A stretch of DNA of 14,447 nucleotides. Source: JAWVFK01 sp033856175. Lineage in GTDB: Bacteria > Actinomycetota > Thermoleophilia > Solirubrobacterales > 70-9. Below the pieces are notes generated by a model. The model had not been told where the DNA came from, ran no database searches, and saw only the letters and a list, made by a program, of their open reading frames with translations. Each line of letters opens with the position of its first letter. Position 1 is the stretch's first letter. The stretch spans positions 1 through 14,447 of the forward strand of contig JAWVFK010000026.1 in NCBI GenBank assembly GCA_033856175.1. The letters run 5' to 3'. The position numbers and the translations under genes were made by a program. Positions 8,095 to 14,037 of the stretch are shown here, in pieces.

Positions 8095-10275
8095 ATGCAG
8101 GGGGGAAAGCATTCCAACTTCTCGGCGCGCTCGCGCCGCGCCGGCATCCTCGCGGTGCTCGCGGCAAGCGCGCTGCTCGGCGTCGCTCCGGCCGCTCACG
8201 CCGGCACGATCACCGTGACGACGACCGACGACGAGCTGAACGCCGCCGGCGACTGCTCGCTGCGCGAGGCGATCCGCTTCGCCAACGACGACACCGTCAA
8301 CACCGGCGGCTGCACGGACAGCAGCTCCGATCCGCTGTCTGCCGACACGATCGTCGTGCCGGGCGGCGCCTACAACCTCTCGATCCCCTTTGCCACCGGC
8401 ACCGTCATCGACGGCGATCTCGACATCACCGAGAACGTAACGATCGTCGGCGCCGGCACCGATGCCACCTCGGTCGACGGCAACGGCAGCGTCATCAACG
8501 ACCGTGTCTTCGAGGTCACCGGCCCGACCACCGTCGATATGTCCGGCTTGACGATCCACGACGGCGCCAGCCAGGCGGCGACCGACGGCGGCGGCATTCT
8601 CGCCGCAGCGGGGACGACGCTGAACCTGAACGGCGTCGACTTCAAGCGCAACACGGCCTCCAGGGATGGCGGTGGGATCTTCGGCGACCAGGTCAACCTC
8701 GAGAACGGCGTCGTCAGCAACAACAAGGCGGCCGGGCCGGCCAACGGCGGCGGCGGCATCTTCGCCACGACGCTCGATCTGAACACCACCACGGTGAGCG
8801 AGAACGCAGCCACCGCGGCCGATGGCGGCGGCATCTTCGGCAGCGGCGCGATCTCCGGCACCGTGACTCTCACCAACAGCGACGTCCGCAACAACGTCGC
8901 CGCGGACGACGGCGGCGGGATCTACGCCGAGCGGACCGTCGACCTCATCTCCAGCAGCGCCGGCGGCAACCGCAGCACCGATGAGGGCGGCGGAATTCGT
9001 GCCCTCGACGCCGTCAGCCTCACCGATGCCTTCATCTCGGGCAATACCGCCGCGACCGGTGGCGGTGCGATGGCCCTGGCGGCGACCGTGACCGGAAGCG
9101 TCATCAGCGCCAACGACGCCTCGACCGGAGACGGCGGCGGCCTCGTGCCCACCGCCCTGGTCCCGACGACGACGGTGGACGGAAGCATCATTCGCGACAA
9201 CTCGGCCTTCGTCAACGGCGGTGGCCTGAGGGGAGCAGCCGACCTCACCGACACCACCGTCCTGCGCAACGTCGCCGGCGGCCTCGGCGGCGGCACCTTC
9301 ACCGACAACGGCACCCTGGCGCTGGTGCAGAGCACCATCGCCGGCAATGACTCCGGCCTCGACGGCGGCGGCGTCTACCTGACCAGCGGCTCGGGCGGCA
9401 CGAGCGAGATCACCAACACGACGATCAGCGGCAACGAGGCCAAGGGCTCGGGCGGCGGCATCGCCACCGACCAGGGGACGACCGAGCTCGCCAACGTGAC
9501 CATCAATCGCAACACGGCCGACTCGGACAGCCTCGGCGGCGGCGCCGGCGGCGGAATCGACCGATCCGGCGCGACGGCGACGGTGAACCTGCGCAACACG
9601 ATCATCGCCGGCAACTTCGATCCGAGCGGGGCGCCGCCGGCCCCGGACTGCAGCGTCACGCCGCTGCCGCCGGCGCAGACGCTTCACTCGCAGGGGTACA
9701 ACCTGATCGGCGTTGCCGACGCCTGCTTCACGGCTCCCGCGGCCGGCGACCAGTTCGGCACCCTGGTGGCGCCGATCAACCCCCAGCTGGCGCTGCTCGC
9801 CGACAACGGCGGCCCGACCTTGACCCACGCCCTCACCGCCGGCAGCCCGGCGATCAACGCCGGCAATCCCGCCACGCCGGGCTCGGGTGGATTTGCCTGC
9901 GAGCCCATTGACCAGCGCGGCATATCGCGCACGATCGCGAGCGCCCGCGGCCGCTGTGACATCGGCGCCTTCGAGCAGCAGTTCTGCCGCGGCATCATCG
10001 TCACTCGCATCGGCACCAACGGCGCCGACACGATCAACGGCACCGGCCACCAGGACGTGATCCTCGCGCTCGGCGGCAGCGACAGGGTCAACGGCCGCGG
10101 CGGCAACGACGTCATCTGCGGCGGCGGTGGTAGCGACACGATTCTCGGCGGCGCCGGCGCCGATCACCTCTTTGGCGAGGCCGGCAACGACGTCCTCAAC
10201 GGCGGCGCCGGCAGCGGCGATCGCTGTGTCGGCGGACCGGGCCGCGACGTCCGGATTCGCTGCGAAAGCGCCTGA
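8095..10275 (+). CDS. Secreted beta-helix protein with CSLREA motif and RTX calcium-binding repeats
   Basis: From ATG 8095 the protein has 726 residues. Residues 1-36 are a Sec signal peptide: basic N-region, hydrophobic core GILAVLAASALLG, likely cleavage after A-A-H-A. CSLREA is at 54-59. A long right-handed beta-helix of Pmp-like turns follows, with repeated G-G-G-I/L and N-T/S-A units. A closing block then carries D-Q-R-G-I-S-R and C-D-I-G-A-F-E, as in the 'choice-of-anchor Q' type of protein. The last 85 residues hold RTX nonapeptide repeats (G-G-x-G-x-D), known to bind calcium outside the cell, ending with a cysteine-bearing D-R-C-V-G-G-P-G-R-D. Nine or so cysteines suggest disulfides. 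I see no LPXTG, lipobox or terminal membrane anchor. The role is unknown; adhesion or a surface enzyme is possible. A start at ATG 8065 would add ten residues but lies inside the proposed promoter. Confidence 0.82.
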   Translation: MQGGKHSNFSARSRRAGILAVLAASALLGVAPAAHAGTITVTTTDDELNAAGDCSLREAIRFANDDTVNTGGCTDSSSDPLSADTIVVPGGAYNLSIPFATGTVIDGDLDITENVTIVGAGTDATSVDGNGSVINDRVFEVTGPTTVDMSGLTIHDGASQAATDGGGILAAAGTTLNLNGVDFKRNTASRDGGGIFGDQVNLENGVVSNNKAAGPANGGGGIFATTLDLNTTTVSENAATAADGGGIFGSGAISGTVTLTNSDVRNNVAADDGGGIYAERTVDLISSSAGGNRSTDEGGGIRALDAVSLTDAFISGNTAATGGGAMALAATVTGSVISANDASTGDGGGLVPTALVPTTTVDGSIIRDNSAFVNGGGLRGAADLTDTTVLRNVAGGLGGGTFTDNGTLALVQSTIAGNDSGLDGGGVYLTSGSGGTSEITNTTISGNEAKGSGGGIATDQGTTELANVTINRNTADSDSLGGGAGGGIDRSGATATVNLRNTIIAGNFDPSGAPPAPDCSVTPLPPAQTLHSQGYNLIGVADACFTAPAAGDQFGTLVAPINPQLALLADNGGPTLTHALTAGSPAINAGNPATPGSGGFACEPIDQRGISRTIASARGRCDIGAFEQQFCRGIIVTRIGTNGADTINGTGHQDVILALGGSDRVNGRGGNDVICGGGGSDTILGGAGADHLFGEAGNDVLNGGAGSGDRCVGGPGRDVRIRCESA

Positions 10276-10302
10276 GGCGAAGCTGCCGCTATTCTTCCCA
10301 AA

Positions 10303-10330
10303 CCTCGTGCCGTGCGGCGAGGTCTTTTTT
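10303..10330 (+). terminator. Intrinsic terminator or leader attenuator before rpmG
   Basis: CCTC (10303-10306) and GCC (10309-10311) pair with GGC (10316-10318) and GAGG (10319-10322) around loop GTGC, with a two-base bulge. A T-rich tract (TCTTTTTT, 10323-10330) follows. It sits 28 bases after the stop of the CSLREA/RTX gene and 29 bases before rpmG. It most simply ends the upstream gene. If the rpmG promoter lies upstream of it (a TATTCT is at 10290-10295, with no clear -35), it would act as an attenuator instead. Confidence 0.65.
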
Positions 10331-10359
10331 CTGTTGGAGCCCGAAAACCTTGAGGAGAT

Positions 10360-10524
10360 ATGGCTCGCGGAGATGTCCGTATCGCGGTGACGCTGGCCTG
10401 CGAGGAGTGCAGGCGGCGCAACTACCAAACGAATAAGTCGCGGCGCAACAGCCCCGACCGAATCGAGCTGCGCAAGTTCTGTCGCTGGTGCGCCAAGCAC
10501 ACGGCGCACAAGGAGACGCGCTGA
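10360..10524 (+). CDS. rpmG: 50S ribosomal protein L33 (zinc-binding form)
   Basis: A 54-residue protein of the large ribosomal subunit near the E site. Two cysteine pairs, C14-x-x-C17 and C41-x-x-C44, mark the zinc-binding form rather than the cysteine-free paralogue. The core T-L-A-C-E-E-C, R-N-Y-Q-T-N-K, R-I-E-L-R-K-F-C and the basic tail are typical. GAGGAG (10352-10357) precedes ATG 10360, with short spacing. The stop overlaps the secE start by one base (TGATG), so the two are probably translationally coupled. It is the first gene of the secE-nusG-ribosomal protein cluster. Confidence 0.96.
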   Translation: MARGDVRIAVTLACEECRRRNYQTNKSRRNSPDRIELRKFCRWCAKHTAHKETR

Positions 10525-11039
10525 TGGCAAAGACTCGCGCCCAGCGAAAGGCCGAGCGCCGCGCCCGCGAGCAGCAGGGCAGCCCCCGCGCCGAGGAGGC
10601 CCGCGCCCAGCACGCTACCCAGGTGCCGGAGTCCGGTGAGGTCGCCGAGGCCAAGGCCGTCGAGGCAACCGGCGCCAGCCTCGAGGAGCTCGAGGCCCCC
10701 GCGCCTTCGCGTGCCGACACGCCCCAGCCTGCCGCCGCCCCCAAGCCTTCTCGCCGTGAGCTCAGCGAGGAGAAGCGCCGCCAGAAGTCCGCGGACGCTC
10801 AGAAGGCAAAGCGCCAGAAGGAGCGCGCGAAGGTGGTTGCCGCGCCGCCGGAGCGCCGTCGCGGCGCCGTGCTCGGCTTCTTCGCCTCCTGCTGGGCCGA
10901 GCTCAAGCGCGTCCAGTGGCCCAACCGTGAGACGCTGATCCAGGCCTCGGCCGTCACCGTCATCTTCGTCGCCGTCGCCGCCGCCTACCTCGGCGCCGTG
11001 GACGCGGCCTTCAGCTTCCTGATCAAGCGGATCCTCTAG
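10524..11039 (+). CDS. secE: Preprotein translocase subunit SecE with long charged N-terminal extension
   Basis: The small membrane subunit that clamps the SecY channel. The conserved part is at the C-terminus: A-E-L-K-R-V-Q-W-P-N-R-E-T-L (125-138), the amphipathic surface helix, followed by one transmembrane helix at about 139-166. The first 115 or so residues are an unusual low-complexity extension: basic at 1-30, Ala/Glu/Pro-rich at 30-75, then strongly basic and helical at about 76-113. A single-helix SecE core needs only about 60 residues. ATG 10524 overlaps the rpmG stop and has AAGGAG ten bases upstream. nusG follows after eight bases. Confidence 0.93.
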   Translation: MAKTRAQRKAERRAREQQGSPRAEEARAQHATQVPESGEVAEAKAVEATGASLEELEAPAPSRADTPQPAAAPKPSRRELSEEKRRQKSADAQKAKRQKERAKVVAAPPERRRGAVLGFFASCWAELKRVQWPNRETLIQASAVTVIFVAVAAAYLGAVDAAFSFLIKRIL

Positions 11040-11047
11040 GAGAGATC

Positions 11048-11569
11048 GTGTTTCGCTGGTACGTCATCAACACCTACTCGGGACACGAGAACAAGGTCAA
11101 GCACAACCTCGAGCACCGCGTGCAGACGATGGGGCAGGACCGCTTCGTCCGCCAGGTGGTCGTCCCGACCGAGCAGGTCTCCGAGCTCAAGGACGGCCAG
11201 CGGATCCAGATCGAGAAGCGGACGATGCCGGGCTACGTCCTCGTCAACATGGAGATGACCGACGACTCCTGGGGGCTGGTCAAGAACACCCCCGGCGTCA
11301 CCGGCTTCGTCGGCTCTCGCAACGAGCCCGTCGCCCTCTCCAAGCCCGAGGTCGACCGCCTGCTCCACCGCGAGACCGCGGAGCGGCCGCGCACCCGGGC
11401 CCAGTTCACGATGGGCGAGTCGGTCAAGGTGATCTCGGGCCCGCTCTCGGACTTCTCCGGCGAGATCGCCGAGATCAACGAGGATCAGGCCAAACTCAAG
11501 GTCCTGGTCTCGATCTTCGGCCGCGAGACCCCCGTCGAGGTCGGCTACGACCAGGTCAAGAAGATCTAG
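11048..11569 (+). CDS. nusG: Transcription elongation/antitermination factor NusG
   Basis: A factor that binds the RNA polymerase clamp and, in other bacteria, couples it to Rho or the ribosome. It has 173 residues. The NGN domain starts at once (WYVINTYSGHENKV, 4-17) and includes the M-P-G-Y-V-L-V-N-M strand (60-68) and NTPGVTGFVG (80-89). The KOW domain is at about 122-173 (GESVKVISGPLSDFSGEIAEI onward). It lacks the long acidic N-terminal tail common in many actinobacterial NusG proteins. GTG 11048 has AGGAG (11038-11042) at good spacing, overlapping the secE stop. rplK starts nine bases downstream, the order found in most bacteria. Confidence 0.97.
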   Translation: MFRWYVINTYSGHENKVKHNLEHRVQTMGQDRFVRQVVVPTEQVSELKDGQRIQIEKRTMPGYVLVNMEMTDDSWGLVKNTPGVTGFVGSRNEPVALSKPEVDRLLHRETAERPRTRAQFTMGESVKVISGPLSDFSGEIAEINEDQAKLKVLVSIFGRETPVEVGYDQVKKI

Positions 11570-11578
11570 GCAGCGACG

Positions 11579-12007
11579 ATGGCAAAGAAAGTTCTAACCC
11601 TGATCAAGTTGCAGATCCCGGCCGGCGCCGCCAACCCGGCGCCGCCCGTCGGTCCGGCGCTGGGCCAGCACGGCGTCAACATCATGGAGTTCTGCAAGGC
11701 CTTCAACGCCAAGACCCAGCAGGACACGGGGACGATCATCCCGGTCGAGATCACGGTCTTCGAGGACCGCTCCTTCGACTTCATCACCAAGACGCCGCCC
11801 GCCGCCGTGCTGATCCGCGAGGCCCTGGGGATCCCCAAGGGCTCGGGCGAGCCCAACCGCGAGAAGGTCGGCCGGCTGACGATGGACCAGGTTCGCGCCA
11901 TCGCCGAGCGCAAGATGCCCGACCTCAACGCCAACGACATCGACGCCGCCTCCAACATCATCATGGGCACCGCCCGCTCGATGGGCGTCGAAGTGGAAGG
12001 CGCCTGA
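11579..12007 (+). CDS. rplK: 50S ribosomal protein L11
   Basis: A 142-residue protein of normal length that binds the GTPase-associated centre of 23S rRNA. The N-terminal domain has the conserved proline/glycine stretch PAGAANPAPPVGPALGQHGV (15-34), the site of thiostrepton-type antibiotics and factor contact. The C-terminal RNA-binding domain contains P-P-A-A-V-L-I-R-E-A-L-G and the closing N-I-I-M-G-T-A-R-S-M-G-V-E-V. The ribosome binding site before ATG 11579 is weak (AGGCAG). The TGA overlaps the rplA ATG by one base. Confidence 0.98.
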   Translation: MAKKVLTLIKLQIPAGAANPAPPVGPALGQHGVNIMEFCKAFNAKTQQDTGTIIPVEITVFEDRSFDFITKTPPAAVLIREALGIPKGSGEPNREKVGRLTMDQVRAIAERKMPDLNANDIDAASNIIMGTARSMGVEVEGA

Positions 12008-12762
12008 TGGCCCACGGCAAGCGCTATCGCGCCGCCTACGAGAAGGTCGATCGGACCGAGCAGTACGCGCCGGCTGAGGCTGTCGCCCTACTCAAGCAGA
12101 CGGCGACGACCAAGTTCGACGAGACCGTCGAGCTCCACATCCGGCTCGGCGTCAACGTTCGCCACGCCGAGGAGCAGCTGCGCGGCACCCTGGCGCTTCC
12201 CGGCGGCCTCGGCAAGAACGTCGCCATCGCCGTCTTCGCCAAGGGCGATCAGGCTCGGCAGGCGGAGGAGGCGGGCGCGGACTTCGTCGGCGCCGACGAT
12301 CTCGCCGAGCGCGTCGAGGGTGGCTGGACCGACTTCGACATCGCGATCGCCACACCCGACATGATGGCCACGGTCGGCAAGCTCGGCCGCGTCCTCGGCC
12401 CGCAGGGCAAGATGCCGAACCCGAAGGTCGGCACCGTCACCGCCGACGTCGCCAAGGCCGTCTCCGAGGCCAAGGCCGGCAAGATCGAATACCGGACCGA
12501 CCGCCAGGGCGTCGTCCACCTGGCGATCGGCAAGGCGAGCTTCCCCGAGCGCCAGCTGCTCGAGAACTACGCCGCGGTGATCGAGGAGATCGTCCGCGCC
12601 AAGCCCTCGGGCGCCAAGGGTCGCTACATCCTCTCGATCACGCTGACGACGACGATGGGTCCCGGCATCCGCGTCGATCCCGGCCGCACGCGGGCCGGCG
12701 AGATCGTCGGCGAGGGCTCGGGCGAGGACGCCGAGGCGACGGAGGAGCCGGTCCCCGCGTAA
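12007..12762 (+). CDS. rplA: 50S ribosomal protein L1
   Basis: The L1-stalk protein that binds 23S rRNA near the E site; in many bacteria it also represses its own rplK-rplA message. It has 251 residues. The signature around G-K-L-G-R-V-L-G-P-Q-G-K-M-P-N-P-K-V-G-T (125-144) is intact, as is the C-terminal block with S-I-T-L-T-T-T-M-G-P-G-I-R-V-D. A short acidic Gly/Glu tail (about 233-251) goes beyond the usual end. ATG 12007 overlaps the rplK stop, with GGAAGG upstream. A 140-base leader, not another gene, separates it from rplJ. Confidence 0.98.
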   Translation: MAHGKRYRAAYEKVDRTEQYAPAEAVALLKQTATTKFDETVELHIRLGVNVRHAEEQLRGTLALPGGLGKNVAIAVFAKGDQARQAEEAGADFVGADDLAERVEGGWTDFDIAIATPDMMATVGKLGRVLGPQGKMPNPKVGTVTADVAKAVSEAKAGKIEYRTDRQGVVHLAIGKASFPERQLLENYAAVIEEIVRAKPSGAKGRYILSITLTTTMGPGIRVDPGRTRAGEIVGEGSGEDAEATEEPVPA

Positions 12763-12902
12763 GATCCCGCGAGAACAGCTGCCCGAGACCACCGGCGGGA
12801 CCCAGTCCAGAAGTCCGGTGCAGGTGAGCCGACGAACGTAGTTGACCGTTCCGGAGCCCGCCTGCGTGCGGGCTTTTTCGTTCCCCGCCGCCCAGCCAAG
12901 CC
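12763..12902 (+). promoter_or_regulatory. L10-leader-like attenuator before rplJ
   Basis: The gap between rplA and rplJ carries nested hairpins: CACCGG (12790-12795) with CCGGTG (12815-12820), and inside it GGAC (12798-12801) with GTCC (12805-12808). An intrinsic terminator at 12855-12878 follows. GGCGGG (12794-12799) can also pair with CCCGCC (12857-12862), which would break both the upper stem and the terminator. This layout is that of the autoregulatory L10 leader known from many bacteria, in which the L10-L12 complex binds the leader and sets read-through. The position fits the family; identity with the Rfam L10 leader was not tested. Confidence 0.6.
12855..12878 (+). terminator. Intrinsic terminator in the rplJ leader
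   Basis: A perfect seven-base stem, AGCCCGC (12855-12861) with GCGGGCT (12868-12874), has a six-base loop CTGCGT and runs directly into TTTTT. It stands 24 bases before the rplJ ATG with no promoter after it, so it must be regulated or partial in order to let rplJ-rplL be transcribed from upstream. Confidence 0.8.
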
Positions 12903-13511
12903 ATGAACAGAGACCAAAAAGCAGCCGTCGTCGAGGACCTCGCCTCCGAGATCAAGGGCGCCGGGGCGATCTTCGCCGTCGACTACCGCGGCATCAGCGT
13001 GCCGCAGGCCGCCGAGCTGCGCTCGAAGCTGCGCGAGGTCGACGCGACCTTCCGCGTCGTCAAGAACCGCCTGACCCTGCGCGCCGTCGACCAGGCCGGC
13101 GTCGAGGAGCTCAAGCAGGTCCTCGAGGGGCCGACCGCCTTCACCTTCGTCCGCGGCGACGCCGTCGTCGCCGCCAAGACCCTCGCCGAGTTCCGCAAGG
13201 AGCACGAGATCCTCGAGTACAAGGGCGGTCTGATGGACGGCACCGCTGTCGACTCCGATCAGTTCACGGCGATCGCCCGCCTGCCCGGCCGCGACATCCT
13301 CAACGGCCAGCTCGCCGGCATGGTCGCCAGCCCGATCACCGGCCTCGTCCGCGGCCTCGGTGCGCTGATCTCCGGCCTGGCGATCGGGCTCAAGCAGATC
13401 CACGACCAGGGCCTCGTCAGCGGCGAGACCCCGCCCCAAGAGACTTCTTCAGAGCAGGACGAGTCCGACCAGGACGAATCCGAGACTTCAGACGACGACA
13501 AGGAGGACTAG
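12903..13511 (+). CDS. rplJ: 50S ribosomal protein L10 (stalk base)
   Basis: Anchors the L7/L12 dimers to the ribosome and, with L12, probably binds its own leader. It has 202 residues. The N-terminal domain begins MNRDQKAAVVEDLASEI and contains V-D-Y-R-G-I-S-V (26-33) and the V-V-K-N-R-L segment (52-57) that contacts rRNA. The C-terminal helix (about 135-165, with G-L-V-R-G-L-G-A-L-I) is the L12 docking helix. A Ser/Asp/Glu-rich acidic tail (about 175-202) extends past it. There is no visible Shine-Dalgarno sequence before ATG 12903 despite the start being secure by family alignment. The stop overlaps rplL by one base. Confidence 0.97.
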   Translation: MNRDQKAAVVEDLASEIKGAGAIFAVDYRGISVPQAAELRSKLREVDATFRVVKNRLTLRAVDQAGVEELKQVLEGPTAFTFVRGDAVVAAKTLAEFRKEHEILEYKGGLMDGTAVDSDQFTAIARLPGRDILNGQLAGMVASPITGLVRGLGALISGLAIGLKQIHDQGLVSGETPPQETSSEQDESDQDESETSDDDKED

Positions 13512-13900
13512 TGGCAACGAAGATCAAGACCGAGGATTGGATCGAGGAGCTCAAGGGCATCTCGGTGCTCGAGCTCGCCGAGCGCATCAAGGCGCTCGAG
13601 GAGGAGTTCGGCGTCTCGGCCACGGCCGTGGCCGCTGCGGCTCCCGCGGCCGGCGGTGGCGATGGCGCCGACGCAGGCGCCGAGGAGGCATCGACGGTCG
13701 ACGTCGTCCTCACCGATGTGGGCGACCAGAAGATCCAGGTGATCAAGGTCATCCGCGCCGCCACCGGGCTCGGCATCAAGGAGGCCAAGGCGCTTGCCGA
13801 CGAGGCCCCCAAGCCGGTCAAGGAAGGCGTCGAGCGCGACGAGGCCGAGAAGCTCAAGGCCGAGCTGGAGGAAGCGGGCGGCAAGGTCGAGCTGAAGTAG
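13511..13900 (+). CDS. rplL: 50S ribosomal protein L7/L12
   Basis: The multi-copy stalk protein that recruits translation GTPases. It has 129 residues. The N-terminal dimerisation domain is at 1-35, the flexible hinge rich in Ala/Gly at about 36-60, and the C-terminal domain starts at V-D-V-V-L-T-D and includes the factor-binding helix I-K-V-I-R-A-A-T-G-L-G-I-K-E-A-K (78-93). GTG 13511 has a perfect AGGAGG (13501-13506) inside the end of rplJ, a strong site consistent with L12 being made in excess over L10. The longer open frame that starts upstream in the rplJ region is out of frame with rplJ and not real. Confidence 0.97.
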   Translation: MATKIKTEDWIEELKGISVLELAERIKALEEEFGVSATAVAAAAPAAGGGDGADAGAEEASTVDVVLTDVGDQKIQVIKVIRAATGLGIKEAKALADEAPKPVKEGVERDEAEKLKAELEEAGGKVELK

Positions 13901-13908
13901 TCGCACCA

Positions 13909-13970
13909 AACGGCGCGCAGCCTTGAGCTAGGCATGAGTAATGTGGTACCCTGCCGGGTCGCGCGCCGTT
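13909..13970 (+). repeat. Long-range inverted repeat between rplL and rpoB
   Basis: AACGGCGCGC (13909-13918) and GCGCGCCGTT (13961-13970) are perfect ten-base reverse complements 42 bases apart. They enclose the promoter-like element at 13923-13952. In a transcript coming from rplL they would form a stem; in DNA they bracket a possible rpoB promoter. Confidence 0.6.
13923..13952 (+). promoter_or_regulatory. Possible rpoB promoter (TTGAGC / TACCCT)
   Basis: TTGAGC (13923-13928) and TACCCT (13947-13952), 18 bases apart, resemble -35 and -10 boxes. A transcript from here would begin near 13959 and run through the terminator-like hairpin at 13969-14004 before reaching rpoB. It would serve as an internal promoter besides read-through from rplL. 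Confidence 0.35.
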
Positions 13971-14004
13971 GCGCCCTGTTGCCTGCATCTTGAGGCGCAA
14001 TTTT
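13969..14004 (+). terminator. Terminator-like hairpin (attenuator) before rpoB
   Basis: TTGCGCC (13969-13975) pairs perfectly with GGCGCAA (13994-14000), leaving an 18-base loop, and is followed by TTTT (14001-14004). The short T-tract and large loop suggest a weak terminator. An attenuator between rplL and rpoB that lowers polymerase relative to ribosomal protein synthesis is known in Escherichia coli; this element sits in the same place. Confidence 0.5.
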
Positions 14005-14037
14005 CTGTTCCCCAGCCAAGTTTGAGGAGCTGCCGAG

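Noticed and set aside
8580..9570. Tandem GGCGGCGG-rich repeats that could be a DNA repeat array or CRISPR
   Set aside because: They are the coding reflection of Gly-Gly-Gly turns of the beta-helix at irregular spacing. There are no constant repeats with unique spacers.
9990..10275. RTX repeats as evidence for a hemolysin toxin
   Set aside because: Calcium-binding repeats are shared by many secreted enzymes and surface proteins. There is no pore-forming or acylation domain and no type I secretion genes nearby.
8092..10530. Long open frame of 812 codons on the minus strand opposite the RTX protein
   Set aside because: It is the antisense shadow of a G/C-rich repetitive gene. Its product is low-complexity Ala/Gly/Val/Arg with no signal peptide or known domain, and it also overlaps rpmG.
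12842..13510. Apparent fusion protein running from the rplJ leader into rplL
   Set aside because: The first two-thirds are an Arg/Pro-rich out-of-frame reading of rplJ. rplL has its own strong AGGAGG and GTG at 13511.
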